NCBI RefSeq assembly: GCF_001439665.1
Contig: NZ_LMAK01000073.1
Location: 51,063-115,062, forward strand
Direction: 5' to 3'
DNA: 64,000 nt
Source of the DNA: Formosa algae
GTDB taxonomy: Bacteria; Bacteroidota; Bacteroidia; Flavobacteriales; Flavobacteriaceae
Shown here: positions 1 through 8,488 of the stretch, in pieces
Layout of the letters: the number at the start of each line of letters is the position of its first letter
Numbering within the stretch: the first letter of the stretch is position 1
Position numbers and translations under genes: made by a program
Notes under the pieces: generated by a model
Databases searched by the model: none
Seen by the model: only the letters and a program-made list of their open reading frames with translations
Told to the model about the DNA's origin: nothing

Positions 1-126
1 TTTGGAATCCTAAGAGTGTTGGGAGACGATATGAAACCGTCACAAATTATGTCTTTAGCCAAAGCATTAGAGCAAGAAGATGTAGATATGTCTAAAGTAA
101 AAAATGCCATAGACTTCTTTAATTAA
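1..126 (+). CDS. C-terminal end of an unidentified protein (partial)
   Basis: An open frame runs in from the left edge and ends at a TAA, giving 41 residues that finish in ...KNAIDFFN. The fragment looks like a soluble alpha-helical tail. It is too short to assign to a family. A strong hairpin terminator follows about 35 bases later, which supports this being a true gene end. The start lies outside the window. Confidence 0.6.
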   Translation, partial: FGILRVLGDDMKPSQIMSLAKALEQEDVDMSKVKNAIDFFN

Positions 127-162
127 CGAAAGAAGAAGACTAGTATTTAAAACATACGTATA

Positions 163-202
163 AAAAAACAGGCTATCCAAAATATGGATAGCCTGTTTTT
201 TA
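163..202. terminator. Bidirectional hairpin terminator
   Basis: The arms AACAGGCTATCC (167-178) and GGATAGCCTGTT (186-197) form a perfect stem with a 7-base loop. An A-run lies before the stem and a T-run after it. It sits between the convergent partial gene and yajC, so it can terminate both. Confidence 0.85.
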
Positions 203-217
203 TTGTAGTCTAAATTA

Positions 218-511
218 TTATTTAGAAACTTCTGTTTTGTTTAAAGCTGAACTCATTTCCATAGAAATAGAAGAACGTTCAAATTTAATTTTACCTGCAA
301 GGGTTTCAATAACACAAGTATTATCTTTATCGTTTAAATCGACAACTTTTCCGTGCATACCACTTTTAGTGATTACACGATCACCGCGTTTTAATTCGCT
401 GGCGAATTTCTTTTCTTTTTTCTGACGTTTCATTTGTGGTGCAATCATAAAGAAATACACAACCACAAACATTAAAATAAACGGTAAAACAGAACTTATA
501 CCTTCTCCCAT
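218..511 (-). CDS. yajC: Preprotein translocase subunit YajC
   Basis: This 97-residue protein is an accessory subunit of the SecDF-YajC complex that assists Sec-dependent export at the inner membrane. It has one N-terminal membrane segment (about residues 7-24, VLPFILMFVVVYFFMIAP). A charged MKRQKKEKKF stretch follows, and then the small cytoplasmic beta domain with the family pattern LKRGDRVITKSGMHGKV. The length is typical. It starts 4 bases after the DUF1573 gene on the same strand, so the two are very probably co-transcribed, with nusB further upstream. The YajC-DUF1573-NusB neighbourhood is common in Flavobacteriaceae. Confidence 0.95.
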   Translation of the reverse strand: MGEGISSVLPFILMFVVVYFFMIAPQMKRQKKEKKFASELKRGDRVITKSGMHGKVVDLNDKDNTCVIETLAGKIKFERSSISMEMSSALNKTEVSK

Positions 512-515
512 TATA

Positions 516-1010
516 TTAAGACTGAATTTGAGGTGTAGCTAAATGTGATTTTACTTCGGCATTAGGATCTGGCTTAACAAAAGCTTTAATTTTCACCATA
601 TCTCTACCTGTTTCTGTGTTAGATGTAACAGTAATTGTTTTTGTTACATTATTAGCGCCAGAACCATTAAACTTTACAGTAAATTTTCCAGTTTCTCCTG
701 GTGCTAAAGGAGCTTTACTCCAATCTTGAGGCACTGTACACCCACAAGAACTTGCAATATTTGTAATTACTAAAGGAGCTTCTCCTGTATTTTTATATTC
801 GAAAACAGTTTCTACTGCAGTTTTAGATTCTATAGTTCCAAAATCATGCTCAGTTTCTGTAAATGTAATCTGAGGAAATTTAGAAGAATTTGCATCACGT
901 TCTGCTGCTACAGCTACGTTTTCTTCATTTACTTTTTTAGAAGCATCCTCTTTACATGCTGTAAAAGCGATTAGACATAAAGCGCCTAAACCTAATATCA
1001 TTTTTTTCAT
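516..1010 (-). CDS. DUF1573 domain lipoprotein
   Basis: This 164-residue protein has a lipoprotein signal peptide (IAFTAC, lipid Cys at residue 19). A single DUF1573 domain follows (about residues 45-155), an immunoglobulin-like beta fold related to ASPM/SPD-2/Hydin domains. The typical block FEYKNTGEAPLVITN and the CGCTVP motif at about 90-95 are present. The molecular function of the family is unknown. It is widespread in Bacteroidota and predicted here to be anchored in a membrane facing the periplasm. It lies between nusB and yajC on the minus strand and probably shares their transcript. Confidence 0.9.
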   Translation of the reverse strand: MKKMILGLGALCLIAFTACKEDASKKVNEENVAVAAERDANSSKFPQITFTETEHDFGTIESKTAVETVFEYKNTGEAPLVITNIASSCGCTVPQDWSKAPLAPGETGKFTVKFNGSGANNVTKTITVTSNTETGRDMVKIKAFVKPDPNAEVKSHLATPQIQS

Positions 1011-1056
1011 AATAAATATATTTTTTTAAAGTTATAAAAGTACTAATAATTTCGAA

Positions 1057-2001
1057 CTACATCAACCCTCGTCCTACTTTATTTAAAGTCCCTTTTTCCT
1101 GATATTCCTTAACAATTTTGTCTAAAATACCATTTATAAAGATGCTGCTTTTTGGAGTTGAATATTCTTTAGCAATTTCTAGATATTCATTAATAGTTAC
1201 TTTAACAGGAATAGACGGGAACTTTTGAAGTTCGCAAACGGCCATTTGCATAAGTATATAATCAATTTGCGCTATACGTTCTGCTTCCCAGTTTTTTGCT
1301 TTATTGTCAATTTCGGCATTCAATTTAGTCGTGTTTAAAATTGTTTTCTTAAACAAACTAGTAGCGAATTCTTTATCATCTAAATCTTTATACAATTTAG
1401 GCACAAAGTAAGCATCTGAAACGTTTGGTTTAGATTTACGTAACAATTTTAAAATGGCTGTATTTACAGTTGGTAAATCATCTAACCAAGTTAAATTTTT
1501 GTCTTCTAAATAATCGTAAAGTTTTTCGTTTGGAGCAATAATCTCTTTAAACACATCTACAATAAAATGTTTGTCTGCTTTAAAGTCGGATGTACGTGTT
1601 TCCATATACTCCTTATACAAATCACTTGTTATAATGGCTTTGTAAATAACCTCTACATATTCGTTATCTAATTCCCAGTTATCTACACCATAAGTTCTAA
1701 TGGTATCTTTAAGAAGATTATTTTGCTTTAATAATTGAAGCACTTCATTATTAGCCAATTTTCTATTAGGATCTTTATCTTCTGAAGTCGCTAAATGTTT
1801 TAATTGGGATTTGTCAAGATGATTTTCAACACGTTTTTGAACCTCAATTAACAATGATAATTGTAACAGGTATAGATGATACATATCGTCTAAACTATTA
1901 AGTAAAAACTTTTGATCGTTTTTAAAATCACCACTTTCACCACCTTTAAAAGCATAGATGGTTTGCATTACTTTTACGCGAATATGTCTTCTATTAAGCA
2001 T
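1057..2001 (-). CDS. nusB: Transcription antitermination factor NusB
   Basis: NusB binds BoxA RNA with NusE (S10) and prevents early termination, above all on rRNA operons. This copy has 314 residues, about twice the length of E. coli NusB. The recognisable all-helical NusB domain lies in the C-terminal part (about 185-305), ending in VPVKVTINEYLEIAKEYSTPKSSIFINGILDKI split over two helices. The N-terminal extension, opening with LNRRHIRVKVMQTIYAF, is the long form usual in Bacteroidota. Here the opening helix of the NusB fold sits at the N-terminus and is separated from the rest by an insertion. It is probably the first gene of nusB-DUF1573-yajC. Confidence 0.93.
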   Translation of the reverse strand: MLNRRHIRVKVMQTIYAFKGGESGDFKNDQKFLLNSLDDMYHLYLLQLSLLIEVQKRVENHLDKSQLKHLATSEDKDPNRKLANNEVLQLLKQNNLLKDTIRTYGVDNWELDNEYVEVIYKAIITSDLYKEYMETRTSDFKADKHFIVDVFKEIIAPNEKLYDYLEDKNLTWLDDLPTVNTAILKLLRKSKPNVSDAYFVPKLYKDLDDKEFATSLFKKTILNTTKLNAEIDNKAKNWEAERIAQIDYILMQMAVCELQKFPSIPVKVTINEYLEIAKEYSTPKSSIFINGILDKIVKEYQEKGTLNKVGRGLM

Positions 2002-2064
2002 AGTTACAAAGAACTTTTAACCTCCTTTCCGGAGCATGAATGATAGCCTTAACGGCCTTTAAAT

Positions 2065-2099
2065 TAAAAAAAAGCCGAAAGTTAAATTAACTTTCGGCT
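2065..2099 (-). terminator. Terminator of the leucine dehydrogenase gene
   Basis: The arms AGCCGAAAGTTAA (2073-2085) and TTAACTTTCGGCT (2087-2099) form a 13-bp stem. On the minus strand it is followed by a run of T, which is the complement of the A-run at 2065-2072. It lies 30 bases downstream of the dehydrogenase stop codon and separates that gene from nusB. Confidence 0.85.
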
Positions 2100-2128
2100 G
2101 CAAAAATAAGGTTTTTAATCAAATAACA

Positions 2129-3232
2129 TTATTTATTATTCGCTTTTTTTCTAGCATCAATTCTAGCTGTAGCGATGCTTAAAGCAGCCTGATTTGTTGT
2201 CATTTTATAAACATCGGCATTATTAAGAATCTCTAACGTTGTGTTGTATATATTTTGAGTTTTACTCATGATTTCGTCTTTTCCGTAATTTGCAATTTCT
2301 GCATATACGTTAATAATACCACCGGCATTAATTAAAAAATCGGGTGCATATACAATACCACGATTTTGTAAAATAGCACCGTGCACTTGCTCGTTAGCTA
2401 ACTGATTGTTCGCTGCACCAGCAATAACTTGTGCTTGTATTTTGTTAACAGTATCGTCATTTATGGTTGCTCCTAAAGCACAAGGCGCATAAATATCTAC
2501 CGCTTCACTATATAAATCTTTCCCTTTGTAAATTTTAGCACCGTAAGTTTTGCTTACAATTTCTAAACGTTCTTTACTAATATCGCTAATTATAACTTTA
2601 GCACCTTCTTTAGTTAAATAATCTACAAGCGTTTCACCAACATGACCAATTCCTTGAACCATTACAGATTTCCCTTCAAGATTATCTGAACCAAATTTAA
2701 ATTTGGCTGCAGCTTTCATTCCCATATACACACCATAGGCTGTAATTGGAGACGGATTTCCAGCACCACCTTTAGATTCTGAAATTCCAGTAACATAAGG
2801 TGTAACCTCTCGCACCAAATCCATATCAGAAGTTTCCATACCAACATCTTCAGCAGTAATATATTTTCCGCTTAAAGAGTTCACGTACTCACCAAATTTT
2901 CTCATCAATTCTGGCGATTTTTGTGTTTTAGCATCACCTATAATTACAGCTTTACCACCACCCAAGTCTAAACCGGTAACAGCAGCTTTATAGGTCATTC
3001 CGCGAGATAAACGTAACACGTCATTTAACGCTTCCCATTCATTATTGTAATTCCACATTCTAGTCCCTCCCAAAGCAGGTCCTAATACCGTGTTATGAAT
3101 ACCAATAATTGCTTTTAAACCTGTATCTTTGTCATTGCAAAAAACAACTTGCTCATGATTATTGAAAGAATGTTGACCGAAAACTGGGTCGACCTTATAC
3201 AGTTCATTTACACTTACAACCTCTGAAACCAT
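2129..3232 (-). CDS. Glu/Leu/Phe/Val dehydrogenase (leucine dehydrogenase type)
   Basis: This 367-residue protein catalyses NAD-dependent oxidative deamination of a branched-chain or aromatic amino acid to the 2-oxo acid, feeding amino acid catabolism and branched fatty acid precursors. The dimerisation and catalytic domain holds the glycine-rich lysine motif GLDLGGGKAVI (about residues 88-98). The Rossmann domain begins at about 180 with VMVQGIGHVGETLVDYL (GxGxxG), and APCALGATIND occurs at about 250. Leucine dehydrogenase is the likeliest specificity from overall similarity, but substrate choice cannot be read with certainty. It is monocistronic: a Bacteroidota-type promoter lies 57-87 bases upstream and a hairpin terminator follows. 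Confidence 0.9.
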   Translation of the reverse strand: MVSEVVSVNELYKVDPVFGQHSFNNHEQVVFCNDKDTGLKAIIGIHNTVLGPALGGTRMWNYNNEWEALNDVLRLSRGMTYKAAVTGLDLGGGKAVIIGDAKTQKSPELMRKFGEYVNSLSGKYITAEDVGMETSDMDLVREVTPYVTGISESKGGAGNPSPITAYGVYMGMKAAAKFKFGSDNLEGKSVMVQGIGHVGETLVDYLTKEGAKVIISDISKERLEIVSKTYGAKIYKGKDLYSEAVDIYAPCALGATINDDTVNKIQAQVIAGAANNQLANEQVHGAILQNRGIVYAPDFLINAGGIINVYAEIANYGKDEIMSKTQNIYNTTLEILNNADVYKMTTNQAALSIATARIDARKKANNK

Positions 3233-3288
3233 TTTAATTATGTATTAATTATACTTGATTGATTTGATATTTTAATAAAAACAAAGCG

Positions 3289-3319
3289 CAAATCTATACC
3301 TTTATTATCATATTTTCAA
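3289..3319 (-). promoter_or_regulatory. Promoter of the leucine dehydrogenase gene
   Basis: Read on the minus strand this is TTG (3319-3317), 20 bases, then TAGATTTG (3296-3289). It fits the Bacteroidota primary sigma consensus TTG-N17-23-TAnnTTTG and gives a leader of roughly 50 bases. Confidence 0.65.
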
Positions 3320-3372
3320 ACAAATAGATACAAAATAGCGAATTATTTAAAACACAAAAATCACAAAGGTTA

Positions 3373-5133
3373 ATGAAAGCCCTCAAACACCTCAACAAAT
3401 ACTTTCTTAAATACAAATATCAATTACTTTTCGGAATACTAATTACCATTGTAGCTCGCATTTTTATGTTAGTTACACCTCGTTTTGTAAGAGAAATTTT
3501 TAAAGTGGTTGAGAATTATAATAATGGTATTATTACTGAAGTGTCTGAAGTCCGCACAGAACTCTTACAAGACATAGCCTATATTATAGGTGCAGCTATT
3601 ATTGCTGGTATTTTCACCTTTTTAATGCGTCAGACTATAATTAATATGTCTAGGCATATTGAATTTGATTTAAAAAACGAAATCTACCAACAATACCAAC
3701 GGTTATCTTTAAACTTCTACAAGAAAAATAGAACCGGAGATTTAATGAATCGCATTAGTGAAGATGTTAGCCGTGTACGTATGTATGCCGGTCCTGCTAT
3801 TATGTATACTATAAATACCATTACGTTATTTATTATTGCACTCTTATATATGTATAGCGAGGCGCCCACACTTACGCTTTATACCGTTTTACCTCTGCCC
3901 TTTTTATCGCTTGCTATTTACCGATTAAGTAAAGAAATACACAAACGCAGTACAATTGTTCAAGTGTATTTATCAAAGCTATCAACATTTACTCAAGAAA
4001 GTTTTAGTGGTATTTCTGTGATTAAAGCAAATGGAATTGAGCCACAAACATCAGAAAATTTCGAAATCCTTTCGCAAGGCAGTAAAGACAAACAATTAGC
4101 ATTAGTCCGAGTGCAAGCCTTATTTTTCCCGATGATGGTTTTATTAATTGGAGCTAGTAACCTGATTGTAATATATATTGGCGGAAAACAATATATAGAT
4201 GGCGAAATTGATAGTTTGGGTACCATAGCCGAGTTTATTATATATGTAAACATGCTAACTTGGCCTGTGGCTACTGTAGGTTGGGTAACTTCTATAATAC
4301 AACAAGCCGAAGCCTCTCAGAAACGTATTAACGAATTTTTAAAATTAGAACCTGAAATAAAAAATAATGTAAATGCACCTTCTAAAATTCACGGTAATAT
4401 AGCATTTAAAAATGTGTCTTTTAAGTATGACGATACCAATATTCAGGCCTTAAAAGATGTTAGTTTCACTGTTAATCATGGAGAAACCTTAGCGATAATA
4501 GGCAAAACAGGATCTGGAAAATCTACTATATTAGATCTTATAGGACGCTTATACGATTGTAATAGTGGGGAATTATCTATAGATCACACTCCAATAGACC
4601 AGCTTAATTTATATAGCTTAAGAGACAGTATTGGTTATGTTCCTCAAGAAGCATTTCTATTTTCAGACTCTATAAAGAACAACATTAAATTCGGAAAAGA
4701 GGATGCTACAGATCACGATGTTATTGAAGCAGCCAAATTAGCACAAGTGCATGGTAATATTTCAAAATTTTCAAAAGGATACGATACGGTTTTAGGAGAA
4801 CGCGGAATTACACTCTCTGGCGGACAAAAACAAAGGGTTTCTATTGCGCGTGCTATTATTAAAGATCCTAAGATTTTATTATTCGACGATTGCTTATCTG
4901 CAGTAGATACAGAAACAGAAGAAAAAATTCTTAAAAATTTATACAAAGTGGCTTCAGGGAAAACGACCGTAATTGTAAGTCACAGAGTCTCTTCTGCAAA
5001 AAATGCAGATAAAATTATTGTCTTAGACGATGGCCAAATTATTCAGCAAGGTACTCACGATTCATTAATTAACATTGAAGGTTACTATAAAACCTTATAT
5101 TTAAAGCAACTTAATGAAAAAGAAATATCGTAA
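3373..5133 (+). CDS. ABC half-exporter (fused permease and ATPase)
   Basis: This 586-residue protein has an N-terminal type-1 ABC exporter membrane domain with six predicted helices (about 1-320). The nucleotide-binding domain runs from about 340 to 580. Walker A GKTGSGKST is at 377-385, the signature LSGGQ at about 481 and the H-loop in VSHRVSS at about 535. The Walker B aspartate is Asp505, and the residue after it is Asp506 (FDDCLSAVD) where a catalytic glutamate is usual. This is the pattern of the degenerate half of heterodimeric exporters such as MdlA or TM287. No partner half-transporter is nearby. The substrate is unknown; multidrug or lipid export is possible. The gene stands alone. 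Confidence 0.92.
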   Translation: MKALKHLNKYFLKYKYQLLFGILITIVARIFMLVTPRFVREIFKVVENYNNGIITEVSEVRTELLQDIAYIIGAAIIAGIFTFLMRQTIINMSRHIEFDLKNEIYQQYQRLSLNFYKKNRTGDLMNRISEDVSRVRMYAGPAIMYTINTITLFIIALLYMYSEAPTLTLYTVLPLPFLSLAIYRLSKEIHKRSTIVQVYLSKLSTFTQESFSGISVIKANGIEPQTSENFEILSQGSKDKQLALVRVQALFFPMMVLLIGASNLIVIYIGGKQYIDGEIDSLGTIAEFIIYVNMLTWPVATVGWVTSIIQQAEASQKRINEFLKLEPEIKNNVNAPSKIHGNIAFKNVSFKYDDTNIQALKDVSFTVNHGETLAIIGKTGSGKSTILDLIGRLYDCNSGELSIDHTPIDQLNLYSLRDSIGYVPQEAFLFSDSIKNNIKFGKEDATDHDVIEAAKLAQVHGNISKFSKGYDTVLGERGITLSGGQKQRVSIARAIIKDPKILLFDDCLSAVDTETEEKILKNLYKVASGKTTVIVSHRVSSAKNADKIIVLDDGQIIQQGTHDSLINIEGYYKTLYLKQLNEKEIS

Positions 5134-5288
5134 TTTGTTGTTTAATATTTCTTTTTTTTAGATTTTTGAAAGGAAATTGCTTTACGTTTACAATAAATTG
5201 AATTTCTGTTTTTATCATTTAACAAGGTTTAGAATAGTATAAAATCTATTTTGAATATTCACAGATTAAATGCATACCAATTAAAATC

Positions 5289-5317
5289 TTGTAACACACT
5301 CAGGATTATTAATTTTG
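5289..5317 (+). promoter_or_regulatory. Promoter of the DUF3276 gene
   Basis: TTG (5289-5291), 18 bases, TAATTTTG (5310-5317): a full match to the Bacteroidota promoter consensus. It lies about 75 bases before the ATG at 5392, in the otherwise featureless 258-base gap after the ABC exporter. Confidence 0.65.
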
Positions 5318-5391
5318 ATTATAAAACGGACAAATCGAAATAATTATTAGCAACTTAAATAAAACATTTTAAATCTTATTAATAGTAGAAT

Positions 5392-5784
5392 ATGAGTATG
5401 GATACTAATGGCATGATGGAGAAAGAGGAAATTTTTTCTAAAGTATTAAGAGCAGGGAGACGAACATATTTTTTTGATGTTAGAGCGACTAAAGCAGGTG
5501 ATTATTATTTAACAATTACTGAAAGTAAAAAATTCACAAATGATGATGGGTCTTATCATTATAAAAAACATAAAATATACCTTTACAAAGAAGATTTTTC
5601 TGAGTTCAGAGATATTTTAAATGAAATGACAGATTATATTATTGATGAAAAAGGAGATGAAGTGATTAGTGAACGTCATCAAAAAGATTTCAAAAAAGAA
5701 TACGAAGATAATCAGGATAACGTGATTGAATCAGCTCACAATTCTGCTGAAAAATTCACAGACATTAGTTTTGATGATATTTAA
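5392..5784 (+). CDS. DUF3276 / PUR-family nucleic-acid-binding protein
   Basis: This 130-residue acidic cytosolic protein contains one PUR (DUF3276) domain at about residues 10-90, with the typical strands VLRAGRRTYFFDVRATKAGDYYLTITESKK broken by turns. It ends in a charged disordered tail. PUR domains of this kind in Bacteroidota and Borrelia bind single-stranded nucleic acid, and a global role as a DNA- or RNA-binding regulator has been proposed. It has its own promoter and a bidirectional terminator, so it is transcribed alone. An alternative ATG at codon 3 or later would change little. Confidence 0.88.
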   Translation: MSMDTNGMMEKEEIFSKVLRAGRRTYFFDVRATKAGDYYLTITESKKFTNDDGSYHYKKHKIYLYKEDFSEFRDILNEMTDYIIDEKGDEVISERHQKDFKKEYEDNQDNVIESAHNSAEKFTDISFDDI

Positions 5785-5802
5785 TCAGATTTAACACATC
5801 AT

Positions 5803-5834
5803 AAAAAAACCGTTGCTTATGTAACGGTTTTTTT
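5803..5834. terminator. Bidirectional hairpin terminator
   Basis: An A-run is followed by CCGTT (5810-5814), a loop, AACGG (5823-5827) and a T-run. A/T pairs extend the stem to about 12 bp. It separates the convergent DUF3276 and acyltransferase genes. Confidence 0.8.
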
Positions 5835-5849
5835 ATGCCCTAGAGTCAA

Positions 5850-6887
5850 CTATAATTTAACGGATAACAGTGCTAAAACAGCAATAAAAGCGAATTGCAT
5901 TACTGCTATAGTCCAACCCAAATTAAATCCTACAACTAGGAATATAATAAGTAGCCAAAGCGGAACCAACGTTAATCCTAATGCAAATCTAAAGGTACCC
6001 GTAAATTCCTTCTCTTCTATTTTTGGCTGAAACAGTAATTTCCATAACGCATACACAGGTAATAATACCAATTTAAGAAGCGTATTAAAAATTATTTTTA
6101 ATGGCTTTAAAAAAGATTTTGATCTCTTAAACCCAGAACGTTTTTCACCCTTTACTAAATAATGATTAATAACATCTGGCTTTAAAAAATCTGCACGCTC
6201 TTGTTCTAAATTTTTAACAACGACCTCATAATCGTCTTCTATATGTGTGGTAAGCAACTGGATTTGTTCCTGAACATCTTTTTTTAAAGCCGCAACAGCA
6301 TCCACTTTTTTTAATGTGGTATACTGTTTTGCAGAAATTGGCTTCCCTATATTTAAAAACATACTATCTGCAAACCCTTTGGGATTTTTATAATTTACAC
6401 CTACAGGTAAAAGTTGCAAATCTAAATCTGGATATGTCTCTAATGTATCTAAAATAATACGTGTAAACCCTTTACTAAGCGGACGTACTTTTCTGCTTAA
6501 ATTATGACTCCCTTCTGGAAAAATAACAAGAGCTTCCTTTTGCTTCAATAACCCTTTACAGATTTCGAAAATGGCGTTGTTATTGGTAATATTTTGCCAA
6601 CCATCGCGAGCACGATACACCGGAAGCATGTTTAAGCCTTTTAATAATCTTGAAATTAATGGTTTCTGAAATACAGCAGCACGTGTTAAATAATAACAAA
6701 ACCGATTGGATTCTGTTGCTATTAATAACGGATCGAGCAATCCGTTTTGATGATTAGATAATATTAATACCGGCTGGGTTTTAGGCACAAACTCTTGTCC
6801 TTTTACATGTATTTTTTTGTAGTAAAAAAATAAACCTAACGAAATATAGGCCTTAACGGCATGTAACTTAAACTGTTTTAATGTCAT
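5850..6887 (-). CDS. 1-acyl-sn-glycerol-3-phosphate acyltransferase-like (PlsC family)
   Basis: This 345-residue membrane-associated acyltransferase has the PlsC-type catalytic block NHQNGLLDP at about 46-54 (the His and Asp of the family motif, with the five-residue spacing common in Bacteroidota) and FPEGSHN at about 124-130 for phosphate binding. Two or three hydrophobic segments at the C-terminus (about 265-345) indicate membrane anchoring. It probably acylates a glycerophosphate or a related lipid in phospholipid or ornithine/glycine-lipid synthesis. The acceptor cannot be told from sequence. No other lipid gene is adjacent. Confidence 0.85.
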   Translation of the reverse strand: MTLKQFKLHAVKAYISLGLFFYYKKIHVKGQEFVPKTQPVLILSNHQNGLLDPLLIATESNRFCYYLTRAAVFQKPLISRLLKGLNMLPVYRARDGWQNITNNNAIFEICKGLLKQKEALVIFPEGSHNLSRKVRPLSKGFTRIILDTLETYPDLDLQLLPVGVNYKNPKGFADSMFLNIGKPISAKQYTTLKKVDAVAALKKDVQEQIQLLTTHIEDDYEVVVKNLEQERADFLKPDVINHYLVKGEKRSGFKRSKSFLKPLKIIFNTLLKLVLLPVYALWKLLFQPKIEEKEFTGTFRFALGLTLVPLWLLIIFLVVGFNLGWTIAVMQFAFIAVLALLSVKL

Positions 6888-6983
6888 GTAAATAGAGGTT
6901 GGTATCGCTATATAAATCTAAAAATATTCCTTAAATAAACGATTAAATATTTTAATAAGTGAAGTGTATGTGCTTTCTCAATA

Positions 6984-7319
6984 TTAAAGCACAGACGTAC
7001 CATTTTTAACGCGTTGTTCTGGATGTAATAACATGACATCTTTTGCTTTTACAGCACCTACAACTAAACATTCACTCATAAATTTAGCGATTTGTTTTCT
7101 AGGAAAATTTACAACAGCTACAATTTGTTTATGCAATAAATCTTCTTTGGTATATAAGGTTGTAATTTGAGCAGATGTTTTTTTAATGCCTAAGTCACCA
7201 AAATCGATAACAAGCTGATAGGCTGGATTTCGAGCTTCAGGAAAATCGTTAACTTCGGTAATCGTGCCTATTCGTAAATCGACGACATTAAAATCTTCAA
7301 AATTTATGGTTGGTTTCAT
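6984..7319 (-). CDS. CsaA-like tRNA-binding domain protein
   Basis: This 111-residue protein is a single OB-fold tRNA-binding domain like that of CsaA/YgjH and the C-terminus of MetRS beta. The family pattern FNVVDLRIGTITEV occurs at about 9-22, with the conserved KxSAQI- and VVNFPRKQIA-type blocks and a C-terminal LLHPEQRVKNGTSV. B. subtilis CsaA has been described as a chaperone-like secretion factor, while the homologues bind tRNA. The cellular role here is uncertain. The neighbour on the same strand (acyltransferase) is 96 bases away, so co-transcription is possible but not evident. Confidence 0.88.
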   Translation of the reverse strand: MKPTINFEDFNVVDLRIGTITEVNDFPEARNPAYQLVIDFGDLGIKKTSAQITTLYTKEDLLHKQIVAVVNFPRKQIAKFMSECLVVGAVKAKDVMLLHPEQRVKNGTSVL

Positions 7320-7364
7320 TTTTTAAAAATACGAATTATTACGAACTTTGATAAAAACATAAAA

Positions 7365-7925
7365 ATGTCTGATACACCTTCTAATATGATGCCTTTAGGT
7401 ACAAAAGCACCACAGTTTACTCTCAAAGATACCATTACAGATACAATTATGTCTTTAGAGCAGCTAAAGGGTAAAAAAGCAACAGTTATATTTTTTATAT
7501 GTAATCACTGCCCTTTTGTTATCCATGTAAACGCACAGTTAGCGCAATTGGCTAAAGATTATATAGATAAAGGTGTACGTTGTATAGCGATTTCAAGTAA
7601 CGATATTGAACATTATCCGCAAGATGCTCCAGAACATATGAAAAATTTTGCTACGCAGGCTGGCTATATTTTTCCGTATTTATACGATGAGACACAAAGC
7701 GTTGCTAAAGCCTATAACGCGGCTTGTACTCCAGATTTTTATGTATTTGATTCCGATTTATCTCTAAAATATCGCGGACAACTGGATGATTCTAGACCAG
7801 GAAATCAGGTGCCAGTTACAGGTCAAGATATTCGCCAAGCTTTAGATTGTATTCTAGAAGATAAAGACAATCCTAATTTACAAAAACCAAGTATTGGATG
7901 CAGTATAAAATGGTTTAAAGCGTAA
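7365..7925 (+). CDS. Thioredoxin-fold (AhpC/TSA-like) protein
   Basis: This 186-residue cytosolic protein has a peroxiredoxin/thioredoxin-like fold. The redox motif CNHCPF (CxxC, at about residues 47-52) follows the first strand-helix segment (TVIFFICNHCPF). Further blocks are CTPDFYVFD at about 119 and YRGQLDDSRPGN at about 137-148, typical of this uncharacterised subfamily. It probably reduces thiols or peroxides; the partner is unknown. Its last 11 bases overlap the 3' end of the convergent DinB-like gene. Confidence 0.87.
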   Translation: MSDTPSNMMPLGTKAPQFTLKDTITDTIMSLEQLKGKKATVIFFICNHCPFVIHVNAQLAQLAKDYIDKGVRCIAISSNDIEHYPQDAPEHMKNFATQAGYIFPYLYDETQSVAKAYNAACTPDFYVFDSDLSLKYRGQLDDSRPGNQVPVTGQDIRQALDCILEDKDNPNLQKPSIGCSIKWFKA

Positions 7926-8460
7926 TCCAGCCTTTACGTTCCAGAGCCTTTACAATATGCGCATAATGGTGGCTACTATGCCAAGCATAATTACCTATAT
8001 TTTCTTTAACTGTTATCGTTCTGTTACTCTCAGGATGTATAAAACTTTTATTGAAATCTTCTTCATTAAGAGATTTTAGTAAATACACCAAACGTTTGTG
8101 CACAGCTTCTATATGCATTAAAGACATACTTACTGGGGCTTTTATTGCATCTTCTAAGTTAGACCACGCATCTTGATCGTACGCTTTTATTATAGGATTA
8201 TCTTCTGTTAAGCTCCACTTAAAACGGGTATAACTATGATGATGACTATCTGCAATATGGTGAACCAATTGTCTAATAGTCCATCCGCCTGGTCTATATT
8301 CCGTATCTAATTGAAAATCTGTTAGCGGTTGCACAATACCATTTAATCGTTTAGGAAATTTATCTAAAACATCTATCCAGTTTTCAAGATGTTTAGACGT
8401 TATAGGGTCTGGACAAACAAATTGTCCAACGGGGTATTTCTGCGATTCTAAAGTTTCCAT
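7915..8460 (-). CDS. DinB/YfiT-like metal-dependent protein (BstA family)
   Basis: This 181-residue protein has the DinB four-helix fold. The metal-binding histidines sit in QLVHHIADSHHHSY (about 66-79) and near the C-terminus in WHSSHHYAHI (about 161-170). B. subtilis YfiT and the related BstA are putative metal hydrolases or bacillithiol S-transferases. Bacillithiol-type transfer is possible in Bacteroidota but not shown here. The length and the PVGQF opening are typical of the family. It converges on the thioredoxin-fold gene with an 11-base overlap, and no terminator hairpin is visible there. Confidence 0.87.
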   Translation of the reverse strand: METLESQKYPVGQFVCPDPITSKHLENWIDVLDKFPKRLNGIVQPLTDFQLDTEYRPGGWTIRQLVHHIADSHHHSYTRFKWSLTEDNPIIKAYDQDAWSNLEDAIKAPVSMSLMHIEAVHKRLVYLLKSLNEEDFNKSFIHPESNRTITVKENIGNYAWHSSHHYAHIVKALERKGWITL

Positions 8461-8488
8461 AATTAAATTGCTATTTATTAATTCTTTT

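Noticed and set aside
2021..2028. A perfect Shine-Dalgarno-like AAGGAGG on the minus strand before nusB
   Set aside because: It is 19 bases from the ATG, too far for a working site, and Bacteroidota rarely use such sequences.
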